From: Pseudomonas sp. PSB18
GTDB taxonomy: Bacteria; Pseudomonadota; Gammaproteobacteria; Pseudomonadales; Pseudomonadaceae
Direction: 5' to 3'
NCBI RefSeq assembly: GCF_014596565.1
Contig: NZ_NOIN01000008.1
Coordinates: 233,890-297,889 of the forward strand
Length of the DNA stretch: 64,000 nucleotides
Part shown: positions 16,866 to 25,746 of the stretch, piece by piece
How the letters are laid out: every line of letters starts with the position of its first letter
Numbering within the stretch: position 1 is the stretch's first letter
The notes under the pieces: generated by a model
The model's input: the letters and a program-made list of their open reading frames with translations, nothing else
The model's database searches: none
Told to the model about the DNA's origin: nothing
Program-made: the position numbers and the translations under genes

Positions 16866-17923
16866 CAGTGAGCCTTGAGGTTTTTCAGCTCGACCTGGGC
16901 AGCGCCTTCGGCCGCGGTTGCGATCTGGCCGATGACCCAAGGCTGTTCGCCCGCTTCACGCAGCACGTTCAAGGCGGTCTCGACGTGCTCCTGAGCCACG
17001 CAGATCACCATGCCCACGCCGCAGTTCAGCACGCGGTGCATTTCGGTTTCGTCGACGTTGCCTTTCTCTTGCAGCCAGTCGAACACCGCCGGACGGGTCC
17101 AGCTCGCCACGTCGACCACCGCCTGGGCGCCTTTTGGCAGGACGCGCGGGATGTTGTCCAGCAGGCCGCCGCCAGTGATGTGGGCCATGGCCTTGACGGC
17201 ACCGGTGTCCTTGATCAGCTTGAGCAGCGGCTTGACGTAGATGCGGGTCGGGGCCATCAGCAGGTCGGTCAGTGGCTTGCCGTCGAGCTGGATGTTTTCG
17301 ATGTCGGCGCCGGACACTTCGATGATCTTGCGGATCAGCGAGTAGCCGTTGGAGTGCGGGCCGGAAGACGGCAGGGCGAGCAGGGCATCGCCGGTGGCGA
17401 CTTTCGAACCGTCGATGATCTCGGCTTTTTCCACGACGCCGACGCAGAAGCCGGCCAGGTCGTAGTCTTCGCCTTCGTACATGCCTGGCATTTCAGCGGT
17501 TTCGCCGCCGACCAGAGAGCAACCGGACAGTTCACAGCCGGCACCGATACCGGTAACGACCTGGGCGGCGGTGTCGACGTTCAGCTTGCCGGTGGCGTAG
17601 TAGTCGAGGAAGAACAACGGCTCGGCGCCGCAGACCACCAGGTCGTTCACGCACATGGCCACCAGGTCGATGCCGATGCTGTCGTGCTTGTTCAGGTTCA
17701 GCGCCAGGCGCAGCTTGGTACCCACGCCGTCGGTGCCCGAGACCAGCACCGGTTGCTTGTAGCCGGCCGGGATCTCGCAGAGGGCGCCGAAACCGCCCAG
17801 GCCGCCCATGACTTCCGGGCGCGCAGTGCGCTTGGCGACGCTCTTGATGCGTTCGACCAATGCTTCACCGGCGTCGATGTCTACACCGGCGTCCTTGTAG
17901 CTCAGGGAGGGTTGCTTGCTCAT
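16865..17923 (-). CDS. purM: phosphoribosylformylglycinamidine cyclo-ligase PurM
   Basis: PurM closes FGAM to AIR in step 5 of purine synthesis, using ATP. The 352-residue protein shows the DAGVDIDAGEALV opening, VSGTDGVGTKLRLA ATP-site segment, the GGETAEMPGMY motif and AHITGGGLLDNIPRVLP, all at family positions, with the usual length. It leads the purM-purN-DUF3108 run and diverges from the DUF2066 gene. No PurR operator was recognised in the upstream region. Confidence 0.97.
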   Translation of the reverse strand: MSKQPSLSYKDAGVDIDAGEALVERIKSVAKRTARPEVMGGLGGFGALCEIPAGYKQPVLVSGTDGVGTKLRLALNLNKHDSIGIDLVAMCVNDLVVCGAEPLFFLDYYATGKLNVDTAAQVVTGIGAGCELSGCSLVGGETAEMPGMYEGEDYDLAGFCVGVVEKAEIIDGSKVATGDALLALPSSGPHSNGYSLIRKIIEVSGADIENIQLDGKPLTDLLMAPTRIYVKPLLKLIKDTGAVKAMAHITGGGLLDNIPRVLPKGAQAVVDVASWTRPAVFDWLQEKGNVDETEMHRVLNCGVGMVICVAQEHVETALNVLREAGEQPWVIGQIATAAEGAAQVELKNLKAH

Positions 17924-18287
17924 GATCCAGGCCTTTAGGGGGGATTTCTGGGTAACGACCGATCGCCGGGGCCATTGAATAACCGTTGTACGAATTATTC
18001 CGGGTGCCCGGCCATTGCCGGTCTGCGAAGGCGCGCGATTTTATCAGGCTTGTGGGGCAGCGGCCATCCTCGCGCCGACGGGCAGGGACATATCCGAGGA
18101 AAAAAACCGATATTTCTTCTGTTGGTGCTGCGCGGTGCGCCTGTATAAGGTGTAGCGGTAACCGGCTATGGTTACGCGGTGCGAAACTTCCATCGGGTGT
18201 GTGAATGTTTTGCCAGGTGCTGTGGTCACAGCCATGCTCAGTTTCTTCACACGGCTTGTTCCAGTCGTTTATGTCCGGGAATATTCC
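17924..18287. promoter_or_regulatory. divergent intergenic region purM / DUF2066
   Basis: A 364-bp region without a credible gene between purM and the DUF2066 gene. It contains an A-rich run near 18100 and a short inverted repeat GTAACC/GGTTAC at ~18158-18175, but no well-formed -10/-35 pair that I would defend. The purM and DUF2066 promoters must both be here. Confidence 0.35.
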
Positions 18288-19346
18288 ATGCGTTTGTTCA
18301 AATTCTTGTCCGTGGGCTGCTTGTCGCTGATCAGCCTGGCGAGCCATGCCGAAACCCTCAATGGCCTCTATCAAGTGCTCGAACCGGTGAGCAGCCAGAC
18401 GCCGGAAGAGCGTAACCAGGCGACGCTGCGTGCCCTGGATACGCTGGTGCTGCGCCTGACCGGCGACGCCAAGGCCGCCCAGAGCCCGGGACTGGCGGCG
18501 ATCCGCAAGGACCCGCAGCAGATCATTCTTCAATATGGCTACGACGCCGGCCCACCGGAAAGCCTCAAGGTCGACTTCGATCCGGCGAGCACCGACCGGG
18601 CCTTGCGCTCGGCAGGGTTGTCGCTGTGGGGCGTGAACCGACCGTCGATCCTGGGCTGGTGGCTCAACGACTCGGCTGAAGGCTCCAGCCTGGTGGGCGA
18701 TGGTCAGGCCAGCGCCACGCCGTTGCGCCGTGCCGCCCAGCACCGGGGCCTGGCGCTGCATTTGCCGCTGGCGGATTTGAGCGAGCAGATCGTTGCCACC
18801 GCGCCGAACCTGGAAGGCAGCAATCCGGCGCCGCTGCACGATGCCTCGGAGCGATACGCGGCGGATGCCTTGCTGGCGGTCCACGCCAAGGAAGAGGGCG
18901 GTCAGTGGCACGGGACCTGGCGCCTGTGGCTGGGCGACCAACGCGAGCAAGGCACTGTCCAGGGCGCCGATCAGGCTGCGCTGGCCGATGCAGTGATGCT
19001 GGCGGTGAGTCAGCGCCTGGCGCCGCGCTTCGTGGCCAAGCCGGGCGTGGCCACCGAGCAGTCGTTGGAGGTGCAGGGCATGAATCTTGAGCGTTATGCC
19101 GCCCTTGGGCGTTTGCTCGAACCGTTCGGTGGGCAGGTGCAGCGGGTCGAAGGCGACCGGATCGTCTATCGGGTCAATGGCAGCGCAGAGCAATTGAAGG
19201 CGCAACTGGCGCTGGCGAAGTTGCAGGAAATTCCCGCCGGTGAAGCGGTTGCCCCGGTGCCTGCGGTTCCGCCGGCTGCCGATGGGGCGGCTCCGACCGC
19301 AACACCGGCGCCCGCGCCGACGGCCAGTCTGCGGTTCCGCTGGTAG
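18288..19346 (+). CDS. DUF2066 domain exported protein
   Basis: The 352-residue protein has an N-terminal signal peptide (MRLFKFLSVGCLSLISLASHA) and then the DUF2066 domain (GLYQVLEPVSSQTPEERNQA), ending in a Pro/Ala-rich tail (residues ~325-350). It is predicted periplasmic; the function is unknown. The gene order DUF2066, AI-2E family transporter, hda downstream of divergent purM is a standard pseudomonad arrangement. I chose the ATG at 18288 since it begins the signal peptide; longer in-frame starts run into promoter sequence. Confidence 0.85.
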   Translation: MRLFKFLSVGCLSLISLASHAETLNGLYQVLEPVSSQTPEERNQATLRALDTLVLRLTGDAKAAQSPGLAAIRKDPQQIILQYGYDAGPPESLKVDFDPASTDRALRSAGLSLWGVNRPSILGWWLNDSAEGSSLVGDGQASATPLRRAAQHRGLALHLPLADLSEQIVATAPNLEGSNPAPLHDASERYAADALLAVHAKEEGGQWHGTWRLWLGDQREQGTVQGADQAALADAVMLAVSQRLAPRFVAKPGVATEQSLEVQGMNLERYAALGRLLEPFGGQVQRVEGDRIVYRVNGSAEQLKAQLALAKLQEIPAGEAVAPVPAVPPAADGAAPTATPAPAPTASLRFRW

Positions 19347-19376
19347 GTTTCTTTCTTTATATAGCTGGAGTGGTTC

Positions 19377-20450
19377 ATGGGCGATACGCGGCGTTGGTTC
19401 TGGTTGGGCGGGGTTGCCCTGCTGTTCGCGTTTATCTATCTGCTGCATCCGATTCTCACGCCGTTCCTGGTTGCGCTGCTGTTGGCTTATCTGTTTGACC
19501 CGGTGGTGGATCGCCTGGAAAAGCTCGGTCTGTCGCGAACCTGGGGCGTGGTGACGGTATTTGCGCTGTTCACCTTGATTGTCGGCGCCCTGTTGCTGGT
19601 ATTGATACCGATGCTCGCCAAGCAGTTGGTGCGTCTGTACGAACTGGCGCCGCAGATGCTCGACTGGCTGCAGCACACGGCGGTGCCGTGGGTGCAGTCG
19701 AAACTGGGGTTGGCGGATGGTTTCTGGAAATTCGACAAGGTCAAGGCGGCCATCAGCGCGCACATGGGCCAGACCACCGATATTGTCGGCGTCGTGTTGA
19801 GCCAGGCCACTGCCTCGGGCCTGGCGCTGATCGGTTGGCTGGCCAACCTGGTGCTGATTCCGGTCGTGAGTTTCTACTTGCTGCGGGATTGGGACTTGAT
19901 GATGGCCAAGGTTCGCAGCCTGCTGCCCCGCCACCGCGAAGAGCGCATTGTGACCCTGGCCGGTGAATGCCACGAAGTGCTGGGCGCCTTTGTGCGTGGG
20001 CAATTGCTGGTGATGGTGGCGCTGGGCTTCATCTACGCGGCCGGGTTGATGCTGGTAGGGCTGGAGCTGGGGCTTTTGATTGGCATGATCGCCGGGTTGG
20101 CCGCCATCGTTCCGTACATGGGGTTCGTGATCGGTATTGGCGCCGCCTTGATCGCCGGGCTGTTCCAGTTTGGCGGTGATCTCTACCCCATGGTCGGCAT
20201 CGTGGCGGTGTTCATGGTTGGCCAAGCCCTGGAGGGCATGGTGCTGACGCCGTTGCTGGTGGGCGATCGGATCGGTCTGCATCCGGTGGCGGTGATCTTC
20301 GCGATCCTGGCGGGCGGCGAGTTGTTCGGCTTCACCGGCATCCTGTTGGCGCTGCCGGTGGCCGCGGTGATCATGGTGCTGGTGCGTCATGTACATGATC
20401 TGTACAAGGATTCGGATATCTACAGCGGCGCCGAAGACCCCGAGCTGTAG
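19377..20450 (+). CDS. AI-2E family transporter (PerM-like)
   Basis: A 357-residue inner-membrane protein with about eight hydrophobic segments, including an N-terminal pair (LFAFIYLLHPIL, FLVALLLAYLFDPVVDRLEK) and a C-terminal cluster with GLAAIVPYMGFVIGIG and EGMVLTPLLVGDRIGLHPV, signatures of the AI-2E exporter/PerM permease family. Despite the name, few members are shown to carry AI-2, and others are Na+/H+ antiporters; the substrate here is unknown. It follows DUF2066 by 30 bp and precedes hda by 157 bp. Confidence 0.9.
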   Translation: MGDTRRWFWLGGVALLFAFIYLLHPILTPFLVALLLAYLFDPVVDRLEKLGLSRTWGVVTVFALFTLIVGALLLVLIPMLAKQLVRLYELAPQMLDWLQHTAVPWVQSKLGLADGFWKFDKVKAAISAHMGQTTDIVGVVLSQATASGLALIGWLANLVLIPVVSFYLLRDWDLMMAKVRSLLPRHREERIVTLAGECHEVLGAFVRGQLLVMVALGFIYAAGLMLVGLELGLLIGMIAGLAAIVPYMGFVIGIGAALIAGLFQFGGDLYPMVGIVAVFMVGQALEGMVLTPLLVGDRIGLHPVAVIFAILAGGELFGFTGILLALPVAAVIMVLVRHVHDLYKDSDIYSGAEDPEL

Positions 20451-20607
20451 GATAAATGTCAGGAAAACCGTCGTTCCCTGGCGTTGTCGCTGCAAACCTT
20501 TGATTTTGCTCGTGGTCCGGCGCATTGTGCGGTCCGCGCCACGGGTATAGACTTTGCCAACTTTACACAGAGGCCACTCACGGTTCCTTTGGAGCTGTCC
20601 AGCCAGC

Positions 20608-21312
20608 ATGAAACCGATTCAGCTGCCCCTAGGTGTGCGTCTGCGTGACGATGCCACCTTTATCAACTACTACCCAGGCGCCAATGCCGCTGCACTCGGC
20701 TATGTCGAGCGGCTTTGCGAAGCCGACGCTGGCTGGACCGAGAGTCTGATCTATCTGTGGGGCAAGGACGGGGTAGGGCGCACGCACCTGTTGCAGGCCG
20801 CTTGCCTGCGGTTCGAGCAGTTGGGCGAGCCGGCGGTATACCTGCCGCTGGCGGAGTTGCTGGATCGCGGTGTGGAAATCCTCGACAACCTTGAACAGTA
20901 CGAACTGGTCTGCCTGGACGATCTCCAGGCCGTTGCCGGCAAGGCTGACTGGGAAGAAGCGCTGTTCCATCTGTTCAACCGGCTGCGTGACAGCGGCCGG
21001 CGCTTGCTGATCGCTGCCTCGACGTCGCCACGGGAGCTACCGGTGAAACTGGCGGATCTCAAGTCCCGCCTCACCCTGGCGCTGATTTTCCAGATGCGGC
21101 CGCTGTCCGATGAAGACAAACTCCGTGCCTTGCAACTGCGTGCTTCCCGCCGTGGCCTGCACCTGACCGACGAAGTCGGGCATTTCATCCTCACCCGTGG
21201 CACCCGCAGCATGAGTGCGTTGTTCGAATTGCTCGAACGCCTCGATCAGGCTTCCCTTCAAGCCCAACGCAAGCTGACTATTCCTTTTTTGAAAGAAACC
21301 CTGGGCTGGTAG
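20608..21312 (+). CDS. hda: DnaA regulatory inactivator Hda
   Basis: Hda works with the DNA-loaded beta clamp to stimulate ATP hydrolysis by DnaA, preventing re-initiation. The 234-residue protein begins MKPIQLPLGVRL, where QLPLGV is the clamp-binding motif, and has an AAA+ domain with the Hda-type Walker A GKDGVGRT (residues 52-59, Arg instead of Lys), Walker B LVCLDDLQAV, sensor 1 LLIAASTSPRELP and a box VIII-like RGTRSMSALFELLERLD. The ATG at 20608 places the clamp motif at the N-terminus. Confidence 0.95.
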   Translation: MKPIQLPLGVRLRDDATFINYYPGANAAALGYVERLCEADAGWTESLIYLWGKDGVGRTHLLQAACLRFEQLGEPAVYLPLAELLDRGVEILDNLEQYELVCLDDLQAVAGKADWEEALFHLFNRLRDSGRRLLIAASTSPRELPVKLADLKSRLTLALIFQMRPLSDEDKLRALQLRASRRGLHLTDEVGHFILTRGTRSMSALFELLERLDQASLQAQRKLTIPFLKETLGW

Positions 21313-21441
21313 AACCGTTGCCCGTAGTGGCTCCTGGCCTTGTCTGGACACGGCGAAACCCGCGGTCCTGCTGGGCTGCAGGCCACATGACTTTCAAAAT
21401 GGGCTTAAGCGCTTAGATGTAAACGGAAAACCGGGAAGTCA

Positions 21442-21468
21442 CATTTGCATCGATTGAATTTGCAAATG
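21442..21468. promoter_or_regulatory. candidate palindromic regulatory site before NlpC gene 1
   Basis: A perfect 8-bp inverted repeat CATTTGCA / TGCAAATG with an 11-bp AT-rich centre is located about 57 bp upstream of the first NlpC/P60 lipoprotein start. The size and position suit a dimeric regulator, but no regulator is identified and chance cannot be excluded. Confidence 0.35.
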
Positions 21469-21524
21469 AAGTCGATAGAGGGCATAGTCTCGCCATCTTT
21501 ACTACTTCAGCCACGGTCGTGCCC

Positions 21525-22151
21525 ATGCTAAATCGCTTCGCACCCCTCGTGCCTCTCGCACTCGTTACCCTGTTGTTCGGTTGCGCTGCCCACTCCCCAG
21601 TGTCCCAGCAAGTACAACAACCACAGGTTCAGAACACCGTTACCGCCCAGTCTTCCTCCGTCTCCTTCCAGGAAGAAATGGCCAACGACAAAGAGCTGGC
21701 AGCTTTCGCCGGCAACAAGCCTTACCAGCTTCCGGTGCTGGCCGACAGCATCCTGGAACGTGGCATGTCGTTGATCGGCACCCGTTACCGCTTTGGTGGC
21801 ACCTCTGAAGCCGGCTTCGATTGCAGCGGTTTCATCGGCTACCTGTTCCGCGAAGAGGCCGGCATGAGCCTGCCACGCTCCACGCGGGAAATGATCAACG
21901 TGAACGCCCCACTGGTGGCACGTAATCAACTGGAGCCCGGTGACCTGCTGTTCTTCAGCACCAGCGGTCGTCGCGGACGCGTCAGCCACGCCGGTATCTA
22001 TCTCGGCGACAACCAGTTCATCCATTCCAGCAGCCGCCGCAGCGGTGGCGTGCGGATCGACAGCCTGGGTGACACTTACTGGAACAAGACCTTCATCGAA
22101 GCCAAGCGAGCCCTCGCCATGGCACCGACCGTGGTCACCGCTCGCAAGTAA
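21525..22151 (+). CDS. NlpC/P60 family lipoprotein, cell-wall endopeptidase (paralog 1)
   Basis: The 208-residue protein has a lipoprotein signal peptide (LLFGC lipobox) and a C-terminal NlpC/P60 domain (~85-200): catalytic Cys in FDCSGFIGYLF, catalytic His in VSHAGIYLG and a third His in NQFIHSSS. These enzymes cut D-Glu-meso-DAP peptide bonds of peptidoglycan at the outer-membrane inner face. The ATG at 21525 is chosen over a GTG two codons upstream. It shares the RYxFGGTxExGFDCSG and LPRSTREMI segments with its neighbour, showing tandem paralogs. Confidence 0.92.
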   Translation: MLNRFAPLVPLALVTLLFGCAAHSPVSQQVQQPQVQNTVTAQSSSVSFQEEMANDKELAAFAGNKPYQLPVLADSILERGMSLIGTRYRFGGTSEAGFDCSGFIGYLFREEAGMSLPRSTREMINVNAPLVARNQLEPGDLLFFSTSGRRGRVSHAGIYLGDNQFIHSSSRRSGGVRIDSLGDTYWNKTFIEAKRALAMAPTVVTARK

Positions 22152-22316
22152 GCGCACAATTTGTAAGGTAAACTTAAAGTCTTACTTGAAGTTTGCTTCA
22201 CAGGCGCTAGAATCCTTGATCATTGATTGATGGCAATCCGCCTGCGTACTCCGCAGGCGGATTCGTTTTCATGTCCACGGCAGAAAAGCCGCATCCAGAT
22301 CAGGATTGTTCTGCAT

Positions 22317-22850
22317 ATGTCGACGTCGGCCCGCCTCGCTCTTATCTGCCTTGCCGCACTGCTCAGCGCATGCGCAAGTCGTACGCCACCGCCCGCGCCC
22401 GTTCGGGCTCCTGTGGTCTTTGCTCCCTCGCAACCCTTGCCTCCGGCCGCCGAAGATGTGCTCTTCCGGGCCTTGGGCCTGGTCGGGACGCCTTACCGCT
22501 GGGGCGGCAATACGCCGGATTCGGGGTTCGATTGCAGCGGCCTGATCGGCTACGTCTACCGTGATGCCGCCGGTATTTCCCTGCCACGTTCGACCCGCGA
22601 GATGATCGGCATGCGCGCACCGGATGTCGGCAAGGACGCGCTGCAAAGTGGTGACCTGATTTTCTTCGCCACCAACGGTGGCTCCCAGGTCAGCCATGCC
22701 GGGATCTATGTCGGTGAGGGCCGCTTCGTTCATGCGCCGGCCACTGGCGGTACGGTCAAGCTCGACAGCCTGTCCAAGGCCTATTGGCAGAAAGCCTATC
22801 TGAGTGCCAAGCGGGTGCTGCAACCGGAACACCTGGCGCGTTATCCCTGA
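22317..22850 (+). CDS. NlpC/P60 family lipoprotein, cell-wall endopeptidase (paralog 2)
   Basis: A 177-residue lipoprotein (signal LAALLSAC) with the same NlpC/P60 domain: catalytic Cys in FDCSGLIGYVYRD and His in SHAGIYVGEGRFVH. It is shorter than the upstream paralog, without the Gln/Val-rich linker. The start at 22317 (MSTSARLALIC) gives a proper signal peptide, so the longer N-terminal extension is disregarded. The pair probably arose by gene duplication. It lies 15 bp upstream of the O-methyltransferase gene, which could be co-transcribed. Confidence 0.92.
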   Translation: MSTSARLALICLAALLSACASRTPPPAPVRAPVVFAPSQPLPPAAEDVLFRALGLVGTPYRWGGNTPDSGFDCSGLIGYVYRDAAGISLPRSTREMIGMRAPDVGKDALQSGDLIFFATNGGSQVSHAGIYVGEGRFVHAPATGGTVKLDSLSKAYWQKAYLSAKRVLQPEHLARYP

Positions 22851-22865
22851 TTCGCGGAGGTTGTC

Positions 22866-23528
22866 ATGACCGCTCGCACCCTCAATCTCGATGATGCCCT
22901 TTACCAGTATCTGCTGGACGTTTCCCTGCGGGAGACGCCTTTGCAGCGACGTCTGCGGGACGAGACCCAGGCGCTGCCCATGGCGCGCTGGCAGATAGCG
23001 CCCGAGCAGGGTCAATTCCTGGCATTGCTGGTGAAACTCACCGGCGCCCGGCGCTTGTTGGAAGTCGGTACGTTCACCGGCTACAGCGCGTTGTGCATGG
23101 CCTCGGCCCTGCCGCCGGATGGTTCGTTGATCTGTTGCGATATTCCCGGTGACTACAACGCCGTGGCGCTGCGTTTCTGGCGCGAAGCGGGACTGGCCGA
23201 GCGGATCGAGCTGCGCCTGGCGCCGGCCCTGGAAACCCTCGACGATCTTGAGCGCCAGGGGCAGGGTGACACGTTCGACCTGATCTTCATCGACGCCGAC
23301 AAGGCCAACTACCCGGCTTACCTGGAGCGCGCGCTACGGTTGCTGCGCCGGGGTGGGCTGGTGATGTTTGATAACACGCTGTGGAGCGGACGGGTGCTGG
23401 AAGCCCAGCCCCAGAGCGAGGACACCCGCGCCATTCAGGCACTGAATCTGGCCTTGAAGGATGATCTGCGGGTGGATTTGTCGCTGCTGCCGCTGGGGGA
23501 TGGATTGACTTTGTGTCGTAAGCTTTAA
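22866..23528 (+). CDS. class I SAM-dependent O-methyltransferase (CCoAOMT-like)
   Basis: The 220-residue cytoplasmic enzyme has a Rossmann SAM-binding motif VGTFTGYSALCMA (~62-74), the acidic loop CDIPGDY, and DLIFIDADKANY, the metal-binding Asp motif of the family-3 (caffeoyl-CoA/catechol) O-methyltransferases. A FDNTLWSGRV segment completes the metal site. The physiological substrate is unknown; bacterial members act on small hydroxylated aromatics. The start follows a good ribosome site (CGGAGG). A REP palindrome follows the stop. Confidence 0.85.
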   Translation: MTARTLNLDDALYQYLLDVSLRETPLQRRLRDETQALPMARWQIAPEQGQFLALLVKLTGARRLLEVGTFTGYSALCMASALPPDGSLICCDIPGDYNAVALRFWREAGLAERIELRLAPALETLDDLERQGQGDTFDLIFIDADKANYPAYLERALRLLRRGGLVMFDNTLWSGRVLEAQPQSEDTRAIQALNLALKDDLRVDLSLLPLGDGLTLCRKL

Positions 23529-23554
23529 GCGCAGTTCCTGGTTGGAATGACATT

Positions 23555-23584
23555 TGTGGCGAGGGGATGAATCCCCTCGCCACA
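23555..23584. repeat. REP-like palindrome, GGCGAGGGGAT type
   Basis: TGTGGCGAGGGGAT and its inverted copy form a near-perfect 30-bp palindrome in the gap between the convergent O-methyltransferase and sugar dehydrogenase genes. It is the same unit as the one at 3316. Confidence 0.85.
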
Positions 23585-23609
23585 GAGTTGTCCGCAGGCC
23601 ATCGACGGA

Positions 23610-24920
23610 TTATTTACCCGACACCCGCCATACCTTGTTTCCCACGTCATCGGCCACCAGCAAGCCGCCTTGCTTGTCGATCACCACGCCCACCGGGCGC
23701 CCTTGGGCTTTTTCGTCTGCGTTCAGGAAGCCGGTCAGCACATCCACCGGTTTACCCGCCGGTTTGCCGCCGCTGAACGGTACGAAAATCACTTTATAGC
23801 CACTGTGGGGCTTACGATTCCAAGAGCCATGCTGGCCAATGAACGCGCCTTCGGTGAAGGGCGCTGGCAGGGCGCTGCCTTCGGCGAACGTCAGGCCCAA
23901 TGAGGCCGTGTGGGGGCCGACGGCGTAGTCCGGGGCGATGGCCTTGGCCACCAATGCCGGGTTCTGTGGCTCGACCCGCACGTCGACGTTCTGCCCGTAA
24001 TAGCTGTAGGGCCAGCCGTAGAAGGCGCCGTCCTTGACCGAGGTGATGTAGTCCGGCACCAGGTCGCTGCCGATCTCATCGCGCTCATTCACCGCTGTCC
24101 ACAACGCACCACTGCGCGGTTCCCAGGCCAGCCCGTTGGGGTTGCGCAGGCCCGAAGCGAAAATGCGGTGATTGCCGGTGGCGCGGTCCACTTCCCAGAT
24201 CGCCGCGCGGCCTTCCTCCGCCTCCATGCCATTTTCCGCGACGTTGCTGTTCGAGCCGGTGGTGACGTAAAGCTTGCTGCCGTCACGGCTGGCGATCACG
24301 TTCTTGGTCCAGTGGTGGTTGATGGTGCCACCTGGCAGATCGACGACCTTGGTCGGCTGCGCTTTGATTTGCGTGTCGCCGTCCTTGTAGGGGAAGCGGA
24401 TCAGCCGGTCGGTGTCGGCCACGTACAAGTCATTGCCCACCAATGTCATGCCGAACGGCGAGTTGAGGTTTTCCAGGAAGACCGTGCGGGTTTCTGCGAT
24501 GCCATCGTGGTTGGCGTCGCGCAACAACGTGATGCGATTCGGGCTGGGGACGCCGGCGCCGGCGCGGCCCATGACTTTTTTCATCACCCAGCCACGGATG
24601 CCCTTGGCGTCGTCCGGCTTGGGCGGGGCATTGGTTTCCGCCACCAGCACATCGCCATTGGGCAGCACGTAGAGCCAGCGCGGATGATCCAGTCCTTCGG
24701 CGAACGCCACCACTTGCAGGCCCTCGGCTGCGGTTGGCTTGGCGCCCTGGGGCCAGCCGACCGCTTCGGCGATGTTGACGGTGGGGACCAGGGTCTTGTT
24801 CGGTTCGGGCAGTTTTGGCGATGGGCCGGTGCCGTCGGAGACTTGCAGTGTGGAAGACTCGCCACAAGCGACAAGCCCTGCGGCGAGGGCGACGATCAGA
24901 AGGTGCGGTGGCTTGAGCAT
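23610..24920 (-). CDS. PQQ-dependent sugar dehydrogenase / L-sorbosone dehydrogenase-like lipoprotein
   Basis: The 436-residue exported protein has a lipoprotein signal (lipobox near GLVAC) followed by the beta-propeller of the soluble glucose/sorbosone dehydrogenase group: FAEGLDHPRWLYVLPNGDVLVAE, NRITLLRDANHDG, INHHWTKNVIASRDGSKLYVTTGSNSN, GLRNPNGLAWEP and FIGQHGSWNRKP. These are the canonical PQQ- and Ca-binding blocks. It probably oxidises a sugar at the outer face with electrons going to the respiratory chain; the substrate is unknown. No partner cytochrome gene is adjacent. Confidence 0.85.
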   Translation of the reverse strand: MLKPPHLLIVALAAGLVACGESSTLQVSDGTGPSPKLPEPNKTLVPTVNIAEAVGWPQGAKPTAAEGLQVVAFAEGLDHPRWLYVLPNGDVLVAETNAPPKPDDAKGIRGWVMKKVMGRAGAGVPSPNRITLLRDANHDGIAETRTVFLENLNSPFGMTLVGNDLYVADTDRLIRFPYKDGDTQIKAQPTKVVDLPGGTINHHWTKNVIASRDGSKLYVTTGSNSNVAENGMEAEEGRAAIWEVDRATGNHRIFASGLRNPNGLAWEPRSGALWTAVNERDEIGSDLVPDYITSVKDGAFYGWPYSYYGQNVDVRVEPQNPALVAKAIAPDYAVGPHTASLGLTFAEGSALPAPFTEGAFIGQHGSWNRKPHSGYKVIFVPFSGGKPAGKPVDVLTGFLNADEKAQGRPVGVVIDKQGGLLVADDVGNKVWRVSGK

Positions 24921-24986
24921 GCTGGCTTCCCTATGAATGCATGTAGTTATTCATAGAGAAGCATAGACCGCTGATGGTTCAACCGG

Positions 24987-25571
24987 TCAGCCGTGGGCCT
25001 GCTTGAACAGCACGGCGATACCCGGGTGGTAATGACCGGCCTCGTTGCGCAACTTGCGATAGTTGTAAGGGAAGTACCAGGCCACGGCGCAGGTATTTTC
25101 CTTTTGCAGGTCCTCGATCATGTCCTGGAGTTCTTCGGGCGTAGTACTTTGCTGGGCTTTTTGCGGGGCGACGAACAGGCAGCCCAGCTTCAGGTCAGTG
25201 GCATAACTGATGCGCTTGGCGTCGCTGGTGACATCCTGCAGGGGCTGGGTCAGGTTGAGGCTCTTCACCTTCGGCCAGCGTTGGGTGGCCTGGATGAACG
25301 CACGATCCTCGGCACCGGCGATGAACAGGTCGGCGCTGACGTTGCGTTCGCCTTCTTCATTCTGCTTGCGGGTCGCGGTGTGCTGCAGCGTGACCATCTC
25401 GGCCATCCAGGCGGCGGCCGAGAGCAGGCCGAGGTTGGCCTTTTCATCGAACCAGTAAGGTGTATCGTTATCGCCGCGCACGGCGTTGTAGCGGTCGATA
25501 CAGTCAAACCAGCGTTCCAGCACCGGGCGCAGGAATTCCAGCCTTGGATTGCTGATGATCATGCCTTGCAT
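24987..25571 (-). CDS. conserved hypothetical protein
   Basis: A 194-residue protein with no signal peptide or membrane segment and no domain I recognise. Notable segments are WFDCIDRYNAVRGDNDTPYWFDEKANLGLLSAAAWMAE, a Trp/Tyr-rich YFPYNYRKLRNEAGHYHPGIAVLF close to the C-terminus, and a Gln/Glu-rich helix in between. The ATG at 25571 (MQGMIISNPRLEFL) follows a good AGAGGG site. It stands alone, between the sugar dehydrogenase and the cobalamin riboswitch, and does not look part of the cobalamin operon because it is on the other strand. Confidence 0.6.
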   Translation of the reverse strand: MQGMIISNPRLEFLRPVLERWFDCIDRYNAVRGDNDTPYWFDEKANLGLLSAAAWMAEMVTLQHTATRKQNEEGERNVSADLFIAGAEDRAFIQATQRWPKVKSLNLTQPLQDVTSDAKRISYATDLKLGCLFVAPQKAQQSTTPEELQDMIEDLQKENTCAVAWYFPYNYRKLRNEAGHYHPGIAVLFKQAHG

Positions 25572-25746
25572 GTTTTTGCCCTCTTGTTTTTGTGGTATCG
25601 GGTCGTAATGTCTATTTGATATCACTTGCCGTGACATGACACAAGATTGGCGTCACTTTATCGATCCAGGCCCATGATCAGTGCCGGGCCCTTGGCGGCT
25701 TTAATTGACGCTCCACCCCCAACCCTCTAACCTTCGCGACTTGTTT

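Noticed and set aside
17865..20609. 914-codon minus-strand ORF over DUF2066 and the AI-2E transporter
   Set aside because: It is a shadow of two well-supported genes, Gln/His/Arg-rich, with no motif and no usable start.
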